Both the position numbers and the translations under genes were made by a program. 5,037 nt of DNA from Clostridia bacterium (lineage in GTDB: Bacteria; Bacillota_A; Clostridia; Oscillospirales; Acutalibacteraceae): positions 1-5,037 of the forward strand of contig RZYX01000121.1 of the NCBI GenBank assembly GCA_009930155.1. Direction: 5' to 3'. Positions within the stretch are counted from its first letter, which is position 1. Every line of letters starts with the position of its first letter. Of this stretch, positions 1 through 4,485 are shown one piece after another. The notes beneath the pieces were generated by a model. That model did no database searches. It saw only the letters and a list, made by a program, of their open reading frames with translations, and was not told the origin of the DNA.

Positions 1-2
1 TA

Positions 3-50
3 TAAATAACTGTTGTTTTACATTGTAAACATCTAACTATCAGTTATTTA
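3..50. repeat. 10-bp inverted repeat with nested small hairpin
   Basis: TAAATAACTG at 3-12 is the exact reverse complement of CAGTTATTTA at 41-50. Inside the loop, TTTAC (17-21) and GTAAA (25-29) form a second small inverted repeat around ATT. The stems are AT-rich and lack a following T-run, so this is not a convincing intrinsic terminator. It could be a binding site or part of a terminator for a gene left of the window. The right arm overlaps TATCAGTTA (38-46), which recurs as the left part of the palindrome at 355-370. Confidence 0.45.
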
Positions 51-57
51 CTTGAAT
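39..57 (+). repeat. direct repeat copy 1 (18 of 19 nt identical to 297-315)
   Basis: ATC followed by A, then GTTATTTACTTGAAT, at 39-57 matches 297-315 with one difference (A versus T at the fourth base). In the second copy the TTG is the -33 element of the operon promoter. In this first copy the TTG (52-54) is followed 22 nt later only by a poor TAATTCGG, so this copy is not obviously a working promoter. It may be a duplicated promoter fragment or a repeated regulator site. Confidence 0.5.
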
Positions 58-260
58 TTAATTAAAAAACGGTGAATAATTCGGGATATGTCTTTTTTCT
101 GTTTCAATTGCCGATAATTTTGAAGAGGGAATATCGACAGAGCATATACATTATCCTGACTTATCGTGAATCTTGAGTTGTTTGGAGATGGATACGTCCA
201 AAGTCCATACTTGATTGTACTTGTATAAATATATCGAGAGAGAAGTGGTGTTACTCATAC

Positions 261-289
261 AAATTTTATTGAGTGAAATAATAAAATTT
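261..289 (+). repeat. AT-only hairpin, 10-bp stem
   Basis: AAATTTTATT (261-270) and AATAAAATTT (280-289) are exact reverse complements around a 9-nt loop (271-279). The stem has no G or C, so it would be weak as RNA and is not a typical terminator. It lies about 20 nt upstream of the -33 element and might be a curved or protein-binding segment. Its function is unknown. Confidence 0.4.
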
Positions 290-296
290 TGTTAAA

Positions 297-315
297 ATCT
301 GTTATTTACTTGAAT
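297..315 (+). repeat. direct repeat copy 2, overlapping the operon promoter
   Basis: Second copy of the 19-nt repeat first seen at 39-57 (18 of 19 identical). Its TTG (310-312) forms the -33 element of the promoter. A regulator recognising the repeat would therefore sit on the promoter here. Confidence 0.5.
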
Positions 316-339
316 GATAATGATTGTTTAATAACTTTG
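310..339 (+). promoter_or_regulatory. Bacteroidota-type promoter for the protease-pnuC-kinase operon
   Basis: TTG at 310-312, a 19-nt spacer, then TAACTTTG at 332-339. This exactly matches the TTG / TAnnTTTG pattern known for the Bacteroidota primary sigma factor, and T follows at 340, the pyrimidine often seen there. Transcription should begin a few bases downstream, around 345, giving a 5' leader of about 50 nt that contains the palindrome at 355-370. No other pair of this quality was seen in the 397-nt leader. The transcription start is inferred. Confidence 0.7.
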
Positions 340-354
340 TAGTGTAATTTTTGT

Positions 355-370
355 TATCAGTTAACTGATA
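355..370. promoter_or_regulatory. perfect 16-bp palindrome in the 5' leader, possible operator
   Basis: TATCAGTTAACTGATA is a perfect palindrome without a spacer. It lies 16 nt after the -7 box and 27 nt before the preferred start codon. This placement suits a dimeric repressor site or a short hairpin in the leader RNA. Its left part, TATCAGTTA, recurs at 38-46. I do not recognise it as the site of a known regulator. Confidence 0.45.
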
Positions 371-397
371 TATTTGTTGAAGAAAAATTTTTTTAAG

Positions 398-1996
398 ATG
401 AGATTTTCGAAAATAATTTTTGCATTTGTTTTTATCTTTATAACGAGTTTAACATTTGCTCAGGATTTAAACAGCCAAACACGTAAGTTTAGCAAATTAC
501 TTGCTTTAATAGAGATGACCTATGTCGATTCTGTCGAAATTGATGAACTTGTGGAGGTTGCAATTGTTGAGATGCTTAAAGATATGGACCCACACTCGGT
601 ATATATAAGCGCCGAAGAAATTGAGAAGATGAAAGAGCCTCTCGAAGGTAGTTTCGATGGAATCGGGATTCAATTTCGCCTTATGGAAGATACTCTGGTC
701 GTCGTTGGTGTAATCAGTGGCGGACCGTCTGAAAAAGTAGGTTTGTTGACCGGCGACCGAATTATTGCTGTTGATGATGAAAATATTGCTGGAGTTGGTA
801 TTGATAATGCCGGTGTCGCCGAAAGATTAAGAGGGAAAAAGGGAACACAGGTTGTAGTTACAATCAAAAGACGTAGTGTTAAGAAACCTTTGGAGTTTAA
901 AATAATACGCGATAAAATTCCAATTTATAGTGTCGATGCAAGTTATATCACCGAGAATAATGTAGGATATATTAAGCTAAATAGATTTGCCAGATCTACT
1001 GAACAGGAACTTGATACTGTTTTCCAAAAATTCGAAGAGGCAGGAGTAAAAGATATAATCTTAGATTTGTCCGGAAATACCGGTGGTTATCTCGATAAAG
1101 CTGTAAGTTTATGTGACGAGTTTTTGAAAGAGGATAAACTTATCGTATATACCGAAGGCTCAAAAATGCCTCGTAACGAGTATAAATCAACCGAGAAAGG
1201 ACGTTTCAAAAAAGGAAAACTTGTGGTGATTGTCGATGAGGGGTCAGCTTCGGCTTCGGAAATTGTATCAGGTGCTTTGCAGGATTGGGACAGAGCCGTA
1301 ATCGTTGGTCGCAGAACTTTCGGTAAAGGGTTGGTGCAACGCGAAATGATGCTTACAGATGGATCGGCTGTCAGACTTACAATTGCTCGATATTATACAC
1401 CAACAGGTCGATTGATTCAAAAACCATACGAAGAAGGCTACGACGAATACTCACAAGATATTGCAAACCGATTTTTACATGGCGAGTTCTCTAATGTTGA
1501 CAGTATTCAGTTTGCCGATTCTTTAAAATTTACAACTCTTGTGTATAAAAAGACCGTTTATGGTGGAGGAGGTATTATGCCCGACGATTTTGTTGCTGTT
1601 GATACCACTCTGCGATCTGATTATCATGTAGAGTTACTGCGAAAAAATATTTTATTTACTTTCGTGTCCAAATATGTGGATAGAAATCGCGCTGATCTTA
1701 GTGCTCAATATGCTGATGTCCAGTCGTTTAAGTCTGCTTTCCTTGTCGATGATAACCTTCTGGCAGAACTTAAAACCGAAGCTGTTGATGCCGAAATAAA
1801 TATTGATTCTCTCCCAAAACCAACTCCCGAACAAGACTTGTATCTGAAGAATCATCTGAAATCTTTAATTGCAGGAGATATCTGGCGTAATAACGAGTTT
1901 TGGCAAATTTATAATGAATTTAATCCTTTCTTTAAACATGCCGAAAGTATTATTCTCGACGAAAAACTATACAACTCCATGTTAAAAGGGAAATAA
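398..1996 (+). CDS. secreted S41 family C-terminal processing protease (CtpA/Prc-like)
   Basis: This is a serine protease of the carboxyl-terminal processing family, acting outside the inner membrane, probably in the periplasm. Counting from the ATG at 398 (532 aa), residues 1-21 form a Sec signal peptide (MRFSK, then a hydrophobic run ending in TFA before Gln22). DPHSVYIS lies at 64-71, and a PDZ domain for substrate C-termini spans about 85-165. The protease core has DLSGNTGG at 223-230, the nucleophile Ser285 in EGSASASE, and the general base Lys310 in TFGKG with Gln314 after it. The Ser-Lys spacing of 25 matches E. coli Prc. About 150 C-terminal residues follow the core, as is usual for roughly 540-aa Bacteroidota members. 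A TTG at 374 would add 8 residues; the ATG gives a cleaner signal peptide. The stop overlaps the pnuC start (TAATG), so translation is probably coupled. The substrate is unknown. Confidence 0.93.
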   Translation: MRFSKIIFAFVFIFITSLTFAQDLNSQTRKFSKLLALIEMTYVDSVEIDELVEVAIVEMLKDMDPHSVYISAEEIEKMKEPLEGSFDGIGIQFRLMEDTLVVVGVISGGPSEKVGLLTGDRIIAVDDENIAGVGIDNAGVAERLRGKKGTQVVVTIKRRSVKKPLEFKIIRDKIPIYSVDASYITENNVGYIKLNRFARSTEQELDTVFQKFEEAGVKDIILDLSGNTGGYLDKAVSLCDEFLKEDKLIVYTEGSKMPRNEYKSTEKGRFKKGKLVVIVDEGSASASEIVSGALQDWDRAVIVGRRTFGKGLVQREMMLTDGSAVRLTIARYYTPTGRLIQKPYEEGYDEYSQDIANRFLHGEFSNVDSIQFADSLKFTTLVYKKTVYGGGGIMPDDFVAVDTTLRSDYHVELLRKNILFTFVSKYVDRNRADLSAQYADVQSFKSAFLVDDNLLAELKTEAVDAEINIDSLPKPTPEQDLYLKNHLKSLIAGDIWRNNEFWQIYNEFNPFFKHAESIILDEKLYNSMLKGK

Positions 1997-2589
1997 TGTC
2001 GGTTTTTAATTGGATTGTCGAGAACTGGATTGAGCTGTCTGCAGCCACTCTAGGATTGATAGGAATATTTTTGCAGATTAAACAAAATCATTGGTATTGG
2101 CTATCTTCAATTGCTATGGTTAGTTTGTATATTTGGGTGTTTTTTGATGCAGGTTTTTATGCAGATATGTCTTTTCAATTTTATTACTTGATTATTAGCA
2201 TCTATGGATGGTATTTTTGGATAAGTGGTAAAACTAAACTCGAGAACGATAATGTGATTAAAACTTCAAAACTAAATCCTAAACAATGGCTCTTTAGCAT
2301 ATTATTAAGTTTGGTTTTCTTTGGATTTATATTCTTTATTTTAAAGAGATTTACCGATTCAGCTGTGCCTTTGGGCGATGCATTTACAACAGCACTGAGC
2401 TTTGTAGCAACATGGTTACTCGCTCGTAAAGTACTCGAGAACTGGCTTTTTTGGATTGTTATAGATGCTGCATCAACCGGACTGTATATTTACAAAGGTT
2501 TGTATCCAACAGCGATTCTATTTACTGTTTTAACAATTCTTGCATTTGTCGGCTATTATAAGTGGAAAAGAGCTCTTGTATATGATTAA
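1996..2589 (+). CDS. pnuC: PnuC family nicotinamide riboside transporter
   Basis: An inner-membrane transporter of 197 aa, the usual PnuC size. About seven hydrophobic segments can be seen, near residues 12-28, 33-50, 58-77, 97-116, 127-144, 149-168 and 170-186. Family signatures include QFYYLIISIYGWYFW (61-75) and, near the C-terminus, NWLFWIVIDAASTGLYIYKG (149-168). PnuC proteins move vitamin precursors by facilitated diffusion, and substrate choice (nicotinamide riboside, thiamine or riboflavin) is usually read from the neighbours. Here the next gene, overlapping by 8 nt, is a NadR-like ribosylnicotinamide kinase, which points to nicotinamide riboside. No TPP or FMN riboswitch is visible upstream, as might be expected for PnuT or PnuX. 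The start codon overlaps the protease stop by one base. The family call is firm; the substrate is inferred. Confidence 0.92.
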   Translation: MSVFNWIVENWIELSAATLGLIGIFLQIKQNHWYWLSSIAMVSLYIWVFFDAGFYADMSFQFYYLIISIYGWYFWISGKTKLENDNVIKTSKLNPKQWLFSILLSLVFFGFIFFILKRFTDSAVPLGDAFTTALSFVATWLLARKVLENWLFWIVIDAASTGLYIYKGLYPTAILFTVLTILAFVGYYKWKRALVYD

Positions 2590-3109
2590 TCATATAAAAA
2601 TAGTTATTACAGGTCCGGAATCAACCGGAAAATCGACTCTCACCAAGCAATTGTCGGAGCATTACAATGTCGATTGTGTTGCTGAGTTGGCAAGAGAATT
2701 CGTCGAAAAGTTGGATCGTAAATACACTTTTGATGATGTTTGCGATATTGCTAAGCTTCAAATAAACGCCGAGCTCAATAATTACAATCATCAAGGCGAA
2801 ATTGTGTTTTATGATACCGACCTTATCGTAACCAAAATATGGTTTAAACGCGTGTTTAATCGAGTACCCAAATGGATCGATAATCATCTTCAAAAGCATC
2901 CTGCACATTTGCACCTACTTTGCTATCCCGACTTGCCATGGGTTTATGATCCTGTACGCGAAAATCCGGATAACAGATTAGAACTCTTCGACGAATACGA
3001 ATCTGAGATTAAACAACTTGGAATCCAATATCAAATTATAACAGGAGTAGGTGAGGAGCGAATAAAAAATGCAATAAAGAGTATTGATAGTTTTTTAGCA
3101 CAGAAATAA
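2582..3109 (+). CDS. NadR-like ribosylnicotinamide kinase (AAA_28-type ATPase)
   Basis: A cytoplasmic P-loop kinase of 175 aa that probably phosphorylates nicotinamide riboside to NMN, trapping what PnuC imports. The Walker A motif GPESTGKST lies at 11-19 and closely follows the kinase domain of NadR. FYDTDLIVTKIWF near 76-88 matches the DTDLITT element of NadR, with Asp78 and Asp80 as likely metal or substrate ligands. WVYDPVRENPDNR (110-122) looks like the lid with its arginines. The N-terminal DNA-binding and NMN adenylyltransferase domains of enterobacterial NadR are absent, so this is the kinase module alone. The reading frame is open further upstream, to an ATG at 2540. The ATG at 2582 is preferred because it puts the P-loop at the normal distance from the N-terminus and keeps the overlap with pnuC to 8 nt. 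Another nucleoside or vitamin kinase activity remains possible. Confidence 0.87.
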   Translation: MINHIKIVITGPESTGKSTLTKQLSEHYNVDCVAELAREFVEKLDRKYTFDDVCDIAKLQINAELNNYNHQGEIVFYDTDLIVTKIWFKRVFNRVPKWIDNHLQKHPAHLHLLCYPDLPWVYDPVRENPDNRLELFDEYESEIKQLGIQYQIITGVGEERIKNAIKSIDSFLAQK

Positions 3110-3121
3110 CAATGCTTTTGT

Positions 3122-3185
3122 GCGAATGTTAATATCTTTTACCTTAAAACTTTTCAACAATCCTTTTTTGTTTAAAAACATTCGC
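3122..3185. repeat. nested inverted repeats in the gap before the DnaB-like gene
   Basis: GCGAATGTT (3122-3130) is the exact reverse complement of AACATTCGC (3177-3185), separated by 46 nt. Inside, TTAAAAC (3144-3150) and GTTTAA (3170-3175) pair imperfectly, leaving a T-rich loop. The right arm ends 12 nt before the ATG of the DnaB-like gene. The element could be a weak terminator for the NAD salvage operon, a leader structure affecting DnaB-like translation, or an operator. There is no GC-rich stem followed directly by a T-run, so I do not call it an intrinsic terminator. Confidence 0.45.
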
Positions 3186-3197
3186 TAATTTTATGGC

Positions 3198-4292
3198 ATG
3201 AACACAAATATAAAAAATATTATTAAAAAGCTTGCAGCAGATGAATTTGCTGACGATGAGATTTTATACAACCGCCTAAAAAATGCAATTCAACAAGTCG
3301 AGCTGGAAAAAAACATTCCAAATCCAGAATTACATAGTTTGGCATCGCTTGCTGATGTAACTCTTACTTCGCTTGAGTCTTTATACGAACCGGATGACAT
3401 TATTTCAACCGGCTTTAAAAAACTCAATAGTGTGCTAAATGGTTTTTATCCCGGCGAACTAGTATATGTTGGTGGACGACCTTCGATGGGTAAAACAATG
3501 TTTTTGGTTAATCTGGCTTTAAATATGTCAACCGCAACACCAATATTGTATTTTAGCTATGATTTGCCTCCAAAGCGACTTTCGGCTCGTTTTATTGCCG
3601 CTGTTTCTGATGTAGAACCTGGAAAAGTTCTTAGCCGACAGATATTTGGTCCGATGCTACTGCAGGTACAACATCATTCAAAAGAACTACAAAAACTACC
3701 AATTTATATTTCTTCCGATTTTAGTAATTCGGTCGAAAATATGCGGGAATTTGTCGAAAAGCAAATTGCCGAAAAAGGGATTAAAGTGGTGATGATTGAT
3801 TATGTGCAACTTATGGGAAGTCTTAAGCAGCGCAATGGACGCGAGTACGAACTTACGAATATAAGTCGTGAGCTAAAACGTATGGCAAACGAACTAAATA
3901 TTTGCGTTATTGCTTCCAGTCAGTTAAGCCGCAATCCCGAGCAACGTAGCGGAGATCATAAACCAAAACTTTCTGATTTGCGCGATAGCGGTTCTCTGGA
4001 GCAAGATGCAGATAAAGTTTTGATGTTGCATCGAGCCGAATACTATGGAATAACCACTGATGGTGATGGCAATTCTCTTATTGGATTGTTAGAGCTAATT
4101 ATCTCAAAAAACCGTTCGGGACCAATTGGATCGATTTATCTCAAGCGAAGCTCGACTTTTGCAAAAATCTCCGAATTTGGTGGGTTTGATGATGATATAG
4201 AAATCTCAATGAAACGAATGAGTGAAATTGATGGGCTGATTGGCGATATTCCGATTACCTTTACAGATAATGATGATAATTCACCTTTTTAA
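3198..4292 (+). CDS. DnaB-like RecA-fold helicase/ATPase lacking the DnaB N-terminal domain
   Basis: A 364-aa protein related to the C-terminal motor domain of replicative DnaB helicases. STGFKKLNSVLNGFYPGEL (70-88) opens the RecA-like domain. Walker A is GRPSMGKT (93-100), Walker B is VVMIDYVQLM (197-206), then SSQLSR (240-245), LSDLRDSGSLEQDAD (258-272), and KNRSGPIG (314-321), the conserved Lys/Arg finger region. Residues 1-66 are short, acidic and probably helical, and do not resemble the DnaB N-terminal domain that binds primase. Full DnaB is usually about 450-500 aa. The H1a motif, normally FSLEM with the catalytic Glu, reads FSYDL (119-123), placing Asp122 at that position. It is therefore probably not the housekeeping replicative helicase but a divergent paralogue, possibly from a phage or defence locus. 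A retron ncRNA starts directly after its stop, so a link to the retron is possible but unproven. Confidence 0.88.
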   Translation: MNTNIKNIIKKLAADEFADDEILYNRLKNAIQQVELEKNIPNPELHSLASLADVTLTSLESLYEPDDIISTGFKKLNSVLNGFYPGELVYVGGRPSMGKTMFLVNLALNMSTATPILYFSYDLPPKRLSARFIAAVSDVEPGKVLSRQIFGPMLLQVQHHSKELQKLPIYISSDFSNSVENMREFVEKQIAEKGIKVVMIDYVQLMGSLKQRNGREYELTNISRELKRMANELNICVIASSQLSRNPEQRSGDHKPKLSDLRDSGSLEQDADKVLMLHRAEYYGITTDGDGNSLIGLLELIISKNRSGPIGSIYLKRSSTFAKISEFGGFDDDIEISMKRMSEIDGLIGDIPITFTDNDDNSPF

Positions 4293-4301
4293 AGAAATTT
4301 T

Positions 4302-4313
4302 ATGAGCCGTTGC
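4302..4313 (+). repeat. retron a1 inverted repeat
   Basis: ATGAGCCGTTGC, the exact reverse complement of 4458-4469. In retrons the a1/a2 duplex brings the priming guanosine of the msr close to the 3' part of the msd where reverse transcription starts. It begins 10 nt after the stop codon of the DnaB-like gene. Confidence 0.85.
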
Positions 4314-4365
4314 TTTCAAATTATGAGGTCAAACATACGATCTTGCGGTTGTGTTCCTGCAACCC

Positions 4366-4432
4366 GTGAAGCGACGGAGTACTTTGCGTTTAGCATTAGA
4401 TGATGATCTGCTCCGCAAGCTCCGCCGCTCAT
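4366..4432 (+). other. msd long hairpin (template of the msDNA)
   Basis: The stem forms in steps. GCGACGGAGT (4371-4380) pairs with GCTCCGCCGC (4419-4428) with one A-C mismatch and one terminal G-U. TTGCG (4384-4388) pairs with CGCAA (4414-4418), AGCA (4392-4395) with TGCT (4409-4412), and GAT (4399-4401) with ATC (4406-4408), around a GATG loop. GTGA (4366-4369) can extend the base with TCAT (4429-4432) past a bulged A, competing with the foot of msr hairpin 2. Nearly all unpaired bases lie on the 5' side (ACT, TTT, TTA). This is the portion expected to be copied into single-stranded DNA. The exact cDNA ends cannot be read from sequence. Confidence 0.7.
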
Positions 4433-4457
4433 CATCGAGAATATTCAAAGATAATTG

Positions 4458-4469
4458 GCAACGGCTCAT
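4458..4469 (+). repeat. retron a2 inverted repeat
   Basis: GCAACGGCTCAT, the exact partner of a1 at 4302-4313. It is followed by a five-T run and AAAATT, which can pair with AATTTT just outside a1. The RT reading frame starts 16 nt later. Confidence 0.85.
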
Positions 4470-4485
4470 TTTTTAAAATTACATT

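Larger units (their letters stand above)
1..397. other. non-coding leader region upstream of the protease operon
   Basis: No gene is supported here. All three forward frames meet a stop within the first 30 nt, so no upstream gene tail enters on the + strand. On the reverse strand, TTA, CTA and TCA triplets block all three frames within the first 46 nt, so no minus-strand gene leaves through the left edge. The segment is AT-rich and holds a long-spaced inverted repeat (3-50), a near-identical 19-nt direct repeat (39-57 and 297-315), an AT-only hairpin (261-289), a promoter (310-339) and a perfect palindrome (355-370), each listed separately. I see no tRNA, riboswitch or strong terminator. Positions 90-240 show nothing recognisable. 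Confidence 0.7.
4296..4480 (+). ncRNA. retron msr-msd non-coding RNA
   Basis: This segment would be the template and primer RNA from which the adjacent reverse transcriptase makes msDNA. The ends pair: ATGAGCCGTTGC (4302-4313, a1) with GCAACGGCTCAT (4458-4469, a2), 12 bp perfect. AATTTT (4296-4301) can also pair with AAAATT (4475-4480) beyond a five-T bulge, and AATTAT (4319-4324) with ATAATT (4451-4456). The msr part follows: hairpin 1 at 4325-4344 (GAGGTC/GATCTT with two G-U pairs, loop AAACATAC), then hairpin 2 at 4345-4367 (GGTTG/CAACC plus outer pairs with one bulged C, loop TGTTCCTG). The msd hairpin occupies about 4366-4432. Order, length and position just upstream of a retron-type RT all fit known retrons. 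The branching guanosine is not resolved; G4325 is one candidate. The 5' and 3' ends are inferred from pairing. No separate promoter is evident, and the RNA starts 3 nt after the DnaB-like stop. Confidence 0.85.

Noticed and set aside
374..397. Upstream TTG start adding eight residues to the S41 protease
   Set aside because: The ATG at 398 gives a standard signal peptide with a short basic n-region. The TTG start is possible but needs a rarer codon and a longer n-region.
1..397. TPP, FMN or other vitamin riboswitch controlling the pnuC operon
   Set aside because: No conserved riboswitch core could be recognised in the AT-rich leader, and the neighbouring kinase points to nicotinamide riboside.
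670..867. Minus-strand open frame of 65 codons
   Set aside because: It lies wholly within the protease PDZ region and has no recognisable features. It is a shadow of the coding strand.
1652..1855. Minus-strand open frame of 67 codons
   Set aside because: It is antisense to the protease C-terminal region and shows no promoter or family similarity.
2540..2581. Upstream ATG start for the ribosylnicotinamide kinase
   Set aside because: It would add 14 residues ahead of the P-loop strand and lengthen the overlap with pnuC to 50 nt. The ATG at 2582 fits the family better.
2621..2914. Minus-strand open frame of 97 codons
   Set aside because: It is antisense to the kinase, whose motifs are clear. 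It is a coding shadow.
3118..3146. Possible promoter for the DnaB-like gene: TTG 3118-3120 and TACCTTAA 3140-3147 at 19-nt spacing
   Set aside because: The -7 box lacks the TTTG core, so the match is too weak to list. TATCTTTT (3133-3140) has a better box, but its spacing to the TTG is only 12 nt.
4293..4485. CRISPR array or intrinsic terminator after the DnaB-like gene
   Set aside because: There are no regularly spaced repeats. The hairpins are explained better by a retron ncRNA than by a terminator, although the T-run after a2 might cause some termination.
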